A stretch of 64,000 nucleotides of DNA from Amblyomma americanum (Eukaryota; Arthropoda; Arachnida; Ixodida; Ixodidae): positions 115,016,380 to 115,080,379 of the forward strand of contig NC_135497.1 of the NCBI RefSeq assembly GCF_052857255.1, written 5' to 3'. Shown in pieces: positions 56,601-64,000 of the stretch (positions are counted from its first letter, which is position 1; each line of letters opens with the position of its first letter). Below the pieces are notes generated by a model, which searched no databases, was not told where the DNA came from, and saw only the letters and a program-made list of their open reading frames with translations. A program made the position numbers and the translations under genes.

Positions 56601-58705
56601 AACTGCTACAAAGTAAGTGTTGGAAAACATGTCCTTTATAAAAGATACCCTTGACAAACCACAGCACATTTAACCTGCACATCAAGATTCTCCCAGCGTA
56701 AGCCCCAAGTGAGTGCACAAGTGCTATCTCATTTCATTTGAAATCAATGCAGCCATTTTGGCTGCAATATTTAGGCACATACTAAAGAAATGCAAGTAAT
56801 TGCCATGTCACAGTCCACACATCAACTGAAATAAGGCTGACAGATGTAAAGTAACTACAGGAGCATGCAACTGCCAAAACAATATTCCCATTGCTCTACC
56901 TTTCACTTGATACAAATTCACACAACTCACAGACTGCCTGCAAAACTACCTCTACATACACTCTCAACCTAACACAGCACAAGTGCTTGAATCTTTCCTC
57001 TCTTCCTCAACATGACAATTTCAACTGGCTTGGGTGCCTGGATATTTAACCATCCTCACCAATGCGCGTGCTCATGTGCTAGCCCGAGAACTCCCATACA
57101 GAGTACCAGATGATGACTCTGTCATGGCCCTACTGGTCACCTTCACTTACCAAGTACATTTGGCAGGGCATGCTACTCAACACAACCCTCCATCACATCC
57201 TGTACTCAGACGCCAAGTCAACTTGCTGACTGTGTGTTGTGCAGCATGTCTTGCAATGACTTCAAGCCGCAACTTCTACCACTCAATTTTTCTCCTTCCT
57301 CTGGACCACCATAGTGCCTCACATTTTCCCATATGATCTGGCAATGCTGGGACATCCCAAACTCACAACCCATACCCAATCACATCATGGCCACTGGCCA
57401 GCTGGTGCAGGCTCTTAGAGAATAATATACGGGTATTTACCTGCTGCAGATAAGTCGAACTTTTTATTTTCACTTTATCAAGATCAGAAACTTCTGAGCA
57501 CAGGTTTAAACAACAAATCTGTGGAACAGCCACATCTGATAAAATGAAGCTTTGACCAGCTTTGTTCATAGATAATATGCAATATGTATTTAGAACTTTT
57601 TATGTCTGCAGATCACTTCCAGAAAGTACTGTGTCTGAGCTCATGTCACAGTAAGTGCCTGAACACCACAGTGGCATCATTGACTCATTTTAATCGCTCA
57701 TCTGTAATTCTATGTCATGGAGAGACTGGCAGCAATGTTTTCCAGATTTCCAAAAACACCATAAAAATCCATTCACTCAGTAGTTCGCACTTGCCATTCT
57801 GGATGCAGCAGGCAACATAACCAAGAAAACTACATCACTGCAAGCATGTATTTCAAAGCCGCAGTCATTGACAGTGAAAGTGGCTTGATCAAATGAAGTT
57901 CAAGAGCTTGAATTTTACATTAATTTCACATATTCAATGCACTGACAGGAACAAACTATTACTGTACTGCATCTTTCCTTGAGACACTGCTCTCTTTTCA
58001 TGTACCAAGCATAGACAGCTCTCATATGAAATAGGTGCACCAACAGACTATACTACTGTACAAGGTGGGCATGGAAATACATACCAATAGCAGTGTGAAA
58101 CTCACGAAGATGCTGCTCCCTTCTGACAGTATCATTGCCTGAGAGACAAGCAAACAGTGGAAGATGCAGAGTAGCCAGACCTAAGTGGGAAGCAAGGGCC
58201 ACAGGATGGTATGCACGGGTTGTAAAAGTCCTAATGTCCAAATGTAAAGTGGAAAGGTACAGGGCTCCCATGTTGAAAATGACAAAGTCTGTATCCTGGC
58301 TCAGCAAAGCAAAGCATTCTGGATGCCAGTGAGCATAACGAGCAGCTTCCAAGTCGCATTCTTCTACTGCATAAAACACCTAGAATGGGATACACATAAC
58401 TGTTGGTAAACATCCACTGGTAGCCACTGAAGCCCAAAACTGCTGAATGCTTAGCATACCTTGCATGATGTGAAACACTTCACGACAAGCCATAATGTGT
58501 AGGCTGTGCCATTGGGGCAGCAGTAGTCATTTGCATCATTCCCTGTCCATGTACCAGATCGCAGCCTTCCAAATGTCGCCTGAATGTCATCCAAACTCCT
58601 CTGGCGCCGAATGCGCCACTCTTCAACTTTTGAGCCAGAGATATATCCATCAAAAAAGAACACCAAGTCAATAGATTGCTCTTCGAATGCTTGAACAAAG
58701 CTACG
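38276..58705 (-). CDS. FAM120B: FAM120-family gene, closest to FAM120B (spliced; 5' exon not found)
   Basis: FAM120B is known in vertebrates as a constitutive coactivator of PPAR-gamma; the family has an amino-terminal XPG/FEN1-like (Asteroid-type) fold. Six exons are supported: 58705-58460, 58379-58085, 56094-55776, 48608-48439, 43581-43319 and 38620-about 38276, and phases agree at every junction. The visible protein carries LVFFFDGYISGSKVEEW, EECDLEAARYA, SQDTDFVIF and LPLFACLSGNDTV (XPG-I region with acidic residues kept), then ICFRPVRSRMYWSLF, LYRLWSQEPGMINAHWQLF and a C-terminal DAAPWMIFCGKLFH. All match human FAM120B in order. The long low-complexity middle region of the human protein is absent: the third exon joins directly to the FRPVRSRMY block. 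The start exon (expected MGVRGLQ-like) is missing from the window or unrecognised. Paralogue choice (A, B or C) is less certain than the family. Confidence 0.85.
38759..38800 (-). repeat. Partial duplicate of the adjacent FAM120B exon
   Basis: gaccattgttacggttgaag and tcctatcatgaagcatgtg repeat 38546-38588 of the exon (gaccattgttatggtttgaa, tcctatcatgaaatatgtg) with a few substitutions and a 1-bp deletion. It sits about 140 bp upstream of the exon in the transcript direction and lacks a usable acceptor. Confidence 0.7.
39455..40240 (-). pseudogene. 5'-truncated non-LTR retrotransposon, C-terminal RT region
   Basis: The minus-strand open frame (40237-39761) reads LQNQSVRIMTFSSYTASSAP, LYRRLNILPLLCSLQLKLGL and ALFSAITVWNSLPATIKSF, the usual C-terminal tail of CR1/Rex-type RTs. 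The 3' tail is (GATTT)n at about 39452-39470. It lies in the FAM120B intron, or just 5' of the last exon, in the same orientation as the gene. Confidence 0.8.
40424..40691. mobile_element. TA-flanked MITE, best copy
   Basis: Ends TATAGTCAGATACAACTTAA and, reverse-complemented from the right, TATAGTTGGATACAACTCAA are followed by a shared GAACAAAGCG. The interior shares cagccaatgatgtcggcg with 33676-33920. TA at both ends fits Tc1/mariner-type integration. No transposase. Confidence 0.82.
40700..42730. other. FAM120B intron without recognised elements
   Basis: Only a small perfect hairpin (42116-42165) stands out. No exon with matching phase or conserved residues was found. Confidence 0.4.
42116..42165. 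repeat. Perfect 14-bp inverted repeat
   Basis: cccacataaatcta and its exact complement flank a 22-nt A/T-rich loop which repeats the inner part of the arm. Confidence 0.7.
42735..42965 (+). pseudogene. 3' end of an R1/I-type retrotransposon (terminal zinc knuckle)
   Basis: The plus strand reads FHCPRCGDAETLEHRLCLCL, a C-x2-C...H...C knuckle typical of the C-terminus of these elements' second protein. It is preceded by ALAFKRTSFLF. It ends near an AAACCAAAATAAA tail. Only the last about 70 codons remain. Confidence 0.65.
43319..43581 (-). CDS. FAM120B: FAM120B exon: LWSQEP block
   Basis: Acceptor tttgctag lies above 43581 and donor gtgagt follows 43319 (phase 0). It reads EVPPLYRLWSQEPGMINAHW, comparable to LKILWLNQEPEIQVRRLD, then DAVLVSTLNVMFMAGVLEE and VSAFVLQRILPEQD. 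The Gypsy element lies only about 165 bp upstream of this exon in the same intron. Confidence 0.9.
43746..43915 (+). repeat. 5' LTR of the Gypsy element
   Basis: Begins TGTGAGC, ends GCTTACA, and shares gtgattatccatcat and gatcttcgac with the 3' LTR. It is 24 bp longer because of a segment (cgtgaacttcacccac region) absent from the 3' copy. Confidence 0.88.
43930..44545 (+). pseudogene. Gypsy gag fragment
   Basis: The frame contains DPPIFPGLPGHDVEHRLEQY, AKTWFVDHWAAIPDWPQFTT and a following capsid-like helix region, typical of gag of Ty3/Gypsy elements. A frameshift ends the frame near 44545. A proline-rich tail is seen at about 44797-45030 in another frame. No CCHC knuckle. Confidence 0.75.
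45040..45760 (+). pseudogene. Gypsy RT connection and RNase H domain
   Basis: It starts abruptly in the RT thumb (KIAAIVHFSRPSCLKDLHSF, LASYFRHFIHNFASTASPLH), then RNase H: HTDASGCGIGAVLLQQD, ITEQECPAVVWAVKKF, and, after a stop at 45684, DADALSR. The preceding RT motifs with the YVDD box are deleted. Confidence 0.85.
45896..47125 (+). pseudogene. Gypsy integrase
   Basis: Zinc-binding region at about 46030-46210 (HAFHNDPTAGHLSYHKTYDR, then CVPCQRR). Core at about 46299-46580 with catalytic aspartates in AVDHLARYAE and LLSDRGKSF and the glutamate in TNGLTERFQ. The C-terminal part (FVTFAYNIAVHCTICYSPFF, VHVSRLKPF) runs to about 47125. Frameshifts and stops at about 46280, 46578 and 46987 inactivate it. 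Confidence 0.85.
47166..47311 (+). repeat. 3' LTR of the Gypsy element
   Basis: Same ends as the 5' LTR, preceded by the polypurine tract at about 47154-47164. It ends 46 bp before the next transposable element. Confidence 0.88.
47357..47869. mobile_element. TTAA-flanked foldback MITE, second copy of the family at 7831
   Basis: TTAA lies at 47353-47356 and 47870-47873. The left end AGGACTGTAGACACC pairs with the right end (reverse-complemented AGGACTATAGACGC), and the match continues through ttttcttctgtcaaatgat / cttctttcaaacgat and gcgttagacatt. Inner inverted gtttcggtttcatc / gatgaaaccgaaac is shared with the 7831 copy. Confidence 0.82.
48439..48608 (-). CDS. FAM120B: FAM120B exon: FRPVRSRMY block
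   Basis: Acceptor gttccag lies above 48608 and donor gtgagt follows 48439 (phase 1). It begins DGQVPPAHICFRPVRSRMYW, comparable to QALPSQAFIYRPIRQRVYSL in human FAM120B. VVVTEHVAYPG aligns with CLAVKEWFVYPG. The entering phase 2 fits the previous exon exactly. Confidence 0.88.
49338..49902. mobile_element. TTAA-flanked foldback with about 150-bp inverted arms
   Basis: TTAA lies at 49334-49337 and 49903-49906. The left arm (gaggaatctaaactcgtctt, ctctatctacacgttccggg, attcttagaaacttcgaatt, ttaaatcggat, cggctcccgcc) is repeated inverted at the right end with roughly 90 percent identity. No coding content. It is a different family from 7831/47357 but has the same target preference. Confidence 0.85.
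50095..50335. repeat. Low-complexity GATAGTGAT-type repeat
   Basis: Degenerate repeats of gatagtgat / gatgatgat run over about 240 bp, then pass into an A-rich stretch (aaaataaaca). Confidence 0.85.
50460..53100. other. FAM120B intron without recognised elements
   Basis: No coding block with FAM120B-like residues and no clear transposon ends are visible. Confidence 0.35.
53190..53770. mobile_element. Inverted pair of a dispersed repeat (foldback-like)
   Basis: Sequence on the minus strand at about 53370-53200 (cgaaccaggtaagtaccatt, aaagttaccacaatatgcaa, gagctgctacgatac) recurs on the plus strand at about 53605-53760 (tgaaccacataagtatcatt, cagttaccacaacacacaag, aagctgctatgataaag). The arms are about 160 bp, roughly 70 percent alike, with a 230-bp centre. 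Overlapping open frames here are therefore not FAM120B exons. Confidence 0.65.
54363..54667 (-). repeat. tRNA-derived SINE
   Basis: Same family as 10390-10705: the tRNA head is at the right (accctaactactgagccactgc), the B box is decayed, and the body contains ccacctggggacctttaac. No clear target duplication. Confidence 0.82.
55776..56094 (-). CDS. FAM120B: FAM120B exon: helical segment after the XPG region
   Basis: Acceptor tttttcag lies above 56094 and the strong donor gtaaga follows 55776 (phase 2). It reads RIIQQRGWGPIPDISVARYT, GVHSYDLQYEACCLRKP and ends HRREIYLGETMEEA. Similarity to vertebrate FAM120B is weaker here, but GETMEEAL aligns with the acidic stretch just before the next conserved block. 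Confidence 0.8.
57030..57425 (+). pseudogene. RNase H / C-terminal fragment of an I/R1-type retrotransposon
   Basis: The plus strand reads NARAHVLARELPYRVPDDD (end of the RNase H domain) and, after frameshifts, HMIWQCWDIPNSQPIPN, the typical terminal region. It lies in the FAM120B intron, antisense. Confidence 0.6.
58085..58379 (-). CDS. FAM120B: FAM120B exon: XPG-I-like segment
   Basis: Acceptor ctag is at 58380-58381 and donor gtatgt follows 58085 (phase 1). It encodes VEECDLEAARYAHWHPECFA, LSQDTDFVIFNMGALYLSTL and LPLFACLSGNDTV. The EEC-D, QDTD and GND acidic positions correspond to metal-binding positions of FEN1-type nucleases, but activity in this family is doubtful. Confidence 0.92.
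58460..58705 (-). CDS. FAM120B: FAM120B exon: XPG-N-like segment
   Basis: The acceptor reads tttcag on the minus strand just above 58705, and donor gtatgc follows 58460. The exon is 82 codons, phase 0 at both ends. It reads FVQAFEEQSIDLVFFFDGYI then KVEEWRIRRQRSLDD, like the IKLIFFFDG...DEWVKRR block of vertebrate FAM120B. Confidence 0.88.
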
Positions 58706-59087
58706 CTGAAATTTTAAAAAAAGAAAACAGCATAATGAGAAACAGCCTTTCGATCATCTATACTGATCACTACCACACTTTCTACCACAATGCGCCATTT
58801 TTAACAACACAGAAAGGCAAAACACCTCACAACGCAGGCACATACATGCATGCACACGCCAACTAAATAAACATGCATACAAATGAAAAAAACTAAACAA
58901 AATGCATAAATCCAGTTAGCATCAGCATTCCATGAAGAGAGCCACACTTAATATCAGCAACATCAAGTTCCTCCACCAGCCTAGGCTTTTCTGCATAGCA
59001 CACACGCGTAACACAAATTAAACATGACCTTTACCACTTTTATTCTTTTGTCACGCAGCTTCACTGCTTTCCTTACACTTTGTGACT

Positions 59088-59250
59088 CAAGGCGAACCCA
59101 CACTAATGAGTCGCAAATGTTGTGCGACCGATTTCTGGCAATTAGTTATGGCTTCCAAAGTACTAGGAAAGTGGGGAGAGAGCATAGCAAATACATTTAA
59201 ACCTGCCACGCGATATCCGCGACTCTCTAGTGTGAACCTGTCTTTACAGA
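59088..59250. mobile_element. Small inverted-repeat MITE, copy 1
   Basis: Left end aggcgaacccacactaatga (then gtcgc), right end complement gcgactctctagtgtgaacc. The interior has gaccgatttctggcaattag. The same sequence recurs at 59403-59875. Confidence 0.75.
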
Positions 59251-59402
59251 CACCTTCATTTTAGACTGTGGCTAATACTGCCTTTTTGTTTCTTTTTTTT
59301 TCAGTATTTTTCTTGTTTTATGGAGTGCTTTGCGAGGGGTGAATGTTACAATATCACGACACTGGTCGCAGAACAAGCATCAAACTGCATTATCATGTCC
59401 CC

Positions 59403-59875
59403 CAAGGCGGATTCACACTGGCGAGTCGCAAACAATTGGTTCTTGGGTAAAGGAAATAATGCAGCATCTGTCTCACATACCGGCGGACACCTGAACCGCG
59501 CCGCTGTAAGGGAAGGGATAAAGGAGGGAGTAAAAGAAGAAAGGAAGAAAGAGGTGACGTAGTGGAGGCTTCTGGAATAATTTCGACCACCTGGGGATCT
59601 TTAACATGCACTGACATCGCACAGCACACGGGCGCCTTTGCATTTTGCCTCCATCGAAACGCTTCTGCCGCGGTCGGGTTCAAACCCGTGTGCTCTGGCT
59701 CAGTAGACGAGCGCCCTAACCACTGAGCTATCATGGCGGGTTAGCGTCGTCTGACCAATTTCCGGCAATTAGTTACAGTTTCCGAAACACTAGGAAAACT
59801 TGGAGGGAGCATAGTAAATCGATTTAAACCTGTCGCACGACCTCCGCGACCCGCCAGTGTGAACCTGCCTAATGC
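59403..59875. mobile_element. Small MITE, copy 2, split by a SINE
   Basis: Ends aaggcggattcacactggcg and gcgacccgccagtgtgaacc match copy 1. The interior resumes after the SINE as gaccaatttccggcaattag. It lies about 150 bp from copy 1 in the same orientation. Confidence 0.75.
59435..59742 (-). repeat. tRNA-derived SINE inserted in MITE copy 2
   Basis: The tRNA head at the right (gccctaaccactgagctatc, B box GGTTCAAACCC) and a body like 10390-10705. The MITE copy upstream shows where it inserted. Confidence 0.85.
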
Positions 59876-60130
59876 CTCCTCTACTTTGGGATGCCTGACA
59901 CACCGTCGCGCGGCTGTCGCGCGGCGGCGCGGCGGCGCTGTGTTCTGACACCACAGTGCGCCCCGCCAGCGCATGCATGCCTGCACAGTGTGTGTCTTAG
60001 CCTACTCAGAATGTGGATTAACATTGCCACCTGTGCTTTTTTTCAGCGCTCCACGTGCTACTGTGGCTTCTGTGCTTTACGCCACTGCAGTGCTGAGTCT
60101 AACCGCAGCTGAAGCTTGTAACAACCAGTC

Positions 60131-63100
60131 ATGCGGTGTTGCTGCGTGGCCTTTTGCATGTCAAGCCAGCGCAAGTAACAACCTGGAGTTTCTTTCCACG
60201 AGATCTCTGCAGACACAGCACTTCGGGAACAGTGGCTAAAAGTGATATCAAAGAAGAGCTGGCAACCAAATTCAACATCGAATTACTCAGCTGTCTGCAG
60301 CCTTCGTTTCCTTGATGAGCACTTTCGCAAAGACACAAAGAGACACATGTTGAAGGCAGGCATTGTGCCAGAATTCCGCTGAGAGATCTCCTTCAACTAA
60401 CGTAGAGACATTGACACAACCAGGCCGAAATGCGTATGCCATGAGGTCGTTTGGCACGCAGACCGACGAATGAAGCTCGTCAGCGGCTGTCTTGCAATGC
60501 AAAAAGTGGCGCCAGGAAGAAAAAGCCTTGAAGGCACAAAATGAACGGCTCCATACTAAGGTTGACGTATACAAGAAGGAGCTTGAACGGATGAACGAAG
60601 TATGCCATGTTAGCAACTTTCTTCGCATAGTGAAAGACTCGGAACTAGCGTGCATGAAGGCCAAAATAATTCTGGATCAAGTAATTAATTATAAGGTCAA
60701 GAGGCCTATATAGTCAGAAATGACTATTAGGCAATGCACGATTTTGCCCCATCTCTCCGCAAAATCTTACGAACACTTCAGAACCGAGAAGCTGCTCGCC
60801 TTTCCATGCAGAAATACATAGAAGTACCTCGGAAGTTACTCAGGCGAAGCTGAGTTCAGCAACCTCGTCAAGAGAAGACTGAGCGCCAAGTTTACAAGTG
60901 TGGGACCCACAGTGGAGTTTATGACCAACATGTAAAGCCGCCCACAGACTTAACACGAATGACTGAAAGCATGGACTCGACTGCTGTCAGCGCAACGAAG
61001 CGACAGTCATCGGGTGCGAGATAATGCTCTCGGTATGTTTACGGTGGCTTACGATAGCTGGTGCACAGCTCGCTTTGACTGCTTTTTCGCCTGTGCCTGA
61101 TCGCCGCGTGGACAGCGCCCTCGTCACGGAGATGTTTCTACGCTTTTTGCGCGCTGATGCGCAGCGCTCGTTGCGGTCTTCTTATCGTAGGAACCAGAAA
61201 TTGCGCGCTAAGCTGCCGCGGTTCGCTCCCCTTGCGAGTTTGATCCAAATGCTGCCGATGTAACAAAATTTGTTGTGAGAAGTGCGATGCGCTCCAAAGT
61301 CACACGTATTCTGTTGTATCAAGGACATCAAAAACACATGCTTCCTCATTTCCTCACTCTTCCACACTGCGCGTCGGTTTACTTTTTCAGAACAAGTTAC
61401 CTCAGTGTCGGTGTCGTGCTCCTTCTATTTCGCTCTGGAGATCATACATGACGAGGCGTGGCAAAAGAGTTACGCATTTCCTGAGCATGAAAGCAGTTGG
61501 ATGCAATTAATTTCAAATAAGTACATGTAATGTCGTAATAGAGAACAGTGTTGAGAGATAAATTCCAAAGGATCCTGCTGCCCTGTACTGGTGACTATTG
61601 CACTTTGGAATATTCTGTTTAGGTTTTTACTGCTGCCACACCGTCAATCGCGGGCTGTCTTTAGGTCACGTTTAGAAAATGACTCGCATGCCTCCCATAG
61701 TGACACAGGCTATTAGTGGCGTTGTAGCAAATAGGCCTTGATTGATCTGGGCTACACGGGGTTTTTCAGTGAGCTGAAAACATTTTGTCACGTCTGCAGC
61801 ATTTGGATCAAACTCGCAAGGGACATGAGCTGCGTCAACTAGCCCGTAATTTCTGGTTCCCGCAACAAGAAAACTGCAAAGAGTGTTGGCAGGGCTGTGG
61901 AGGCCCCATCGGCGAGCAAAAAGTGCAGAAACACCCCCGTGACGAGCGTGCTATCCACGCACGATCAGACACAAGTGAAAAAGCAGTCGAAGCGAGCTGC
62001 GCACCAGCTATCGCAAGCCATCGTAAACATACCGAGAACATCATCTCATAACGATGACCATCACTTCGTGGTGCTGACGGCAGTCCGGGCCACGTGTTCC
62101 GTCATTCGTGTTAAGTCTGTGGGCGGTTGTACAGGTGGTTTGTTTTAGTGGATGTCAGCAACTGCCAACAGCATATTCATCAGAACAATCCCGACGCGAG
62201 ACAGTTTTCAGATCCAGAACCTCGACTTCACTGGCTGGAGGTCGTTTTTCTAGAGTATATAGAAATCCTGAAAGAAGCAAGCCGACCAGAGAACTTCTTC
62301 ACCAAGGAGACCTATCATGCTCTAGTTCTCACTACAGTCTCCAATGTGCAATGCATACAGTTTCTCTTGAATGAGTGCAAGTTCCTGTTAGTACTCACAA
62401 GGAAATTCTCAAGTGATCCAATAGAGTCACTTTTTGGCTTTCTGAGACGGAGTGCAGGCTGAAATGACGCCATGGACTACGAAGTGCTGCTTGTAGCCTG
62501 GAGAAAATTCTGAAGACTGGAATAGTCTTATCATCCGACCGAAGCAGTGTAAGCAGCTCCACGTCATACTGCTCTTCACAGGGTATTATGGGAAGTGAAA
62601 TGAGGGGCAGCACAACAGCTGTCCGTGTGAGCATTAACTGGGCACAACAAACACTGCAAGAAGTCTGCTTGTCGTCGAAGTCATTTTTGCCTACTCCAGA
62701 TATAGCAACCATTGCACTCGTTGGGGAGGTTACATATCTCGCATAGTGAGCGAAAAAATTGCTTGTAAAAACTGTGTGGCTCTATTTAGGAAGCCAAAGG
62801 AAAACTCTGGAATGGATGGATTCATTTCCCACCAAGACAGGGGTGGCCTCCACTACCCAACACAAAAACTCGTTACAGTTCTTTATGGTCTGAAGAAATA
62901 CGTGGAGATCATGCATTCAGACCGAAAAGCTCTCCTGAAACTTATGCAGCAGTGCTTGCAGCACAATGTGCGTGTAATCACAGGCTTGCCTCTGTTGAAA
63001 TGTGAAAACTGCAACAACGAACACAGGAAGGCTTTTGTACAGTTCATATACAAAAAATTCATGAAGCCACTATTTTCTAACCATGCATTGGACATAAGTG

Positions 63101-63165
63101 ACAGAAATGCAGTGGCTAAAATGTACCAGAATAAGCCGCTGTCACGCAAAGCACTGAAGTTTTGA
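60131..63165 (+). pseudogene. THAP-domain P-element-like transposase, decayed and interrupted
   Basis: P-element-type transposases use an amino-terminal THAP zinc finger to bind DNA, followed by a coiled coil and an RNase H-like core. Here the THAP region at 60131-60391 reads CCCVAFC, GVSFHEISADTALREQWLKV and LKAGIVPEF, with a stop at 60176. The zinc histidine of VCSDHF is replaced (VCSLRF). A coiled coil follows (60492-60690), then a helix-turn-helix-like region (YEHFRTEKLLAFPCR near 60760). After the 60938-62126 insertion, 62127-62462 (HIHQNNPDARQF, HALVLTTVSNVQCIQFLL, FSSDPIESLFGFLRRSAG) and 62746-63165 (ISHQDRGGLHYPTQKLV, MYQNKPLSRKALKF) give the C-terminal domains. Much of the catalytic core is missing. 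Multiple stops and frameshifts make it inactive. Confidence 0.82.
60938..62126. mobile_element. 1.2-kb foldback element inserted in the P-element transposase
   Basis: The outer ends CCGCCCACAGACTTAACACG and its complement at 62107-62126 continue as inverted arms of about 340 bp (shared gttctcggtatgtttacg, gatagctggtgc, gaccagaaattgcg-like blocks; gagtttgatccaaatgctgc at the inner end). Flanks ATGTAAAG (60930-60937) and TTGTACAG (62127-62134) agree at 6 of 8 bases and lie in the same reading frame of the transposase. Long arms with an 8-bp duplication could suit a Mutator-like or foldback element. No transposase inside. Confidence 0.75.
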
Positions 63166-64000
63166 GGTGCCTGCATTTAATGGCTGTTAACTATGATGGT
63201 ATTTATTTCTTCAGTGAAATGATTTTCATGTGACTTCAGAACTGAAAAACTGTGATAAGAAAGCTTGGAATAGGGGAATGCTTTTCTTCCCCCACACTTT
63301 CCTTGGTTTCAATGGTTGCTGGCCTCTACCATATGTACATCATAACAATCCTGCTCGTTCCCCTACCCTTGTTTGTGATTGAAGTCATTTTTCTGTTTTA
63401 GATAGATACTAATTAGCTTTTAATACTCTGCATTTTATTCATAGCTGGGACTGCTGCTAATATGAATTAACAGTGTGAGATTTATTGCTGCCATAAACTG
63501 TATACTCCTTTTTCTTCTCTGTTTATATTTTTCTCAGAATTATGCGCTTGAAAATATATTTAATGCTGCTTTGTGGTGAGGAATTTTGTTTTTGATGTTG
63601 AACTACTTTTTGATCTCACTCTTACGTAGCTGTGATAACAATGTGTTTTCTCCTGCATGTACTGCTAGCTGATGATGCTTTGCCAGCTGCACTTGTGCAG
63701 CAAATAAACATCGTGCCATTTTTTGCTTTACTTTCCAGTCTTCAAAAATTGACTTTTTTTTCACACTGCTGAGCCCTGCAAACCTTGAATTGCAATATTC
63801 TCAACAGCTGAGCGCTGCAAACCTTCCGAGAAACCGGCGCAATGCTTTTCTGCGGCGGAGCCAGCGAAGCGTAGTGTCAGAAGCTAGCGCCACCTCGCGG
63901 AAAGCCGAAAAAACAGCGGTGCCAGGCGAACGATAGAAGCGCGCCCGACGGGCCAGGCATCTCAAAGCAGAGGAGGCGTTGACCCGCCATTACCCCTTGT
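63166..64000. other. Region downstream of the P-element remnant
   Basis: AATAAA lies at 63703-63708, probably the old transposase polyadenylation signal. A 19-bp unit gctgagc(c/g)ctgcaaacctt occurs at 63768-63786 and 63807-63825. The last 170 bp are GC-rich without a coding frame I recognise. Confidence 0.45.

Noticed and set aside
61024..61263. Open frame as part of the THAP transposase
   Set aside because: It lies in the left arm of the foldback element and its sequence recurs inverted at about 61786-62044, so it is not transposase coding sequence.
1..64000. CRISPR arrays, bacterial operons or toxin-antitoxin loci
   Set aside because: No evenly spaced repeats with unique spacers, no Shine-Dalgarno-led gene runs, and clear spliceosomal genes throughout.

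Overview
This window is eukaryotic, and most likely from a hard tick (Ixodidae, probably a metastriate species). The basis is two fully multi-exonic conserved animal genes with GT-AG introns, and many copies of a tRNA-derived SINE whose body I recognise as the Ruka family described from ixodid ticks. There are also abundant RTE-, CR1- and I-type retrotransposons, TTAA-flanked foldback elements and a Ty3/Gypsy element. I see no bacterial operon, CRISPR array or intact rRNA/tRNA gene.

Layout. (1) About 1-17.4 kb is the ZCCHC8 locus on the + strand (scaffold subunit of the nuclear exosome targeting complex). Eight coding exons run from 5447 to the stop at 17190. The CCHC-knuckle exons lie upstream of the window or are not recognisable, and one short exon between 9643 and 10964 is missing from my model. 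Its introns carry a hAT-type element nested in a SINE, several foldbacks, a CR1-like 3' end and a SINE with a perfect target-site duplication. (2) About 17.4-38.3 kb is intergenic and rich in transposons: an I-type element with an RNase H domain but no RT active site, then two RTE-type copies. The second RTE copy is split by at least three later insertions. The first acts as an uninterrupted reference, so the insertion points can be read directly.

(3) About 38.3-58.7 kb (continuing 5' beyond what I can find) is a FAM120-family gene on the - strand, closest to FAM120B (constitutive coactivator of PPAR-gamma). Six exons have splice phases that agree at every junction. Its introns hold an internally deleted Ty3/Gypsy element, two TTAA foldbacks, a partial duplication of the last exon, and SINEs. 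(4) About 59-64 kb holds two copies of a small inverted-repeat element (one split by a SINE). It also holds a decayed THAP-domain P-element-like transposase, interrupted by a 1.2-kb foldback element inserted in frame.

The two host genes are unrelated in function (nuclear RNA decay; nuclear-receptor coactivator family) and are arranged tail to tail. I did not find a new defence or biosynthetic system. The distinctive content is readable insertion history: target-site duplications, nested order, and foldback families that could form long hairpin RNAs.
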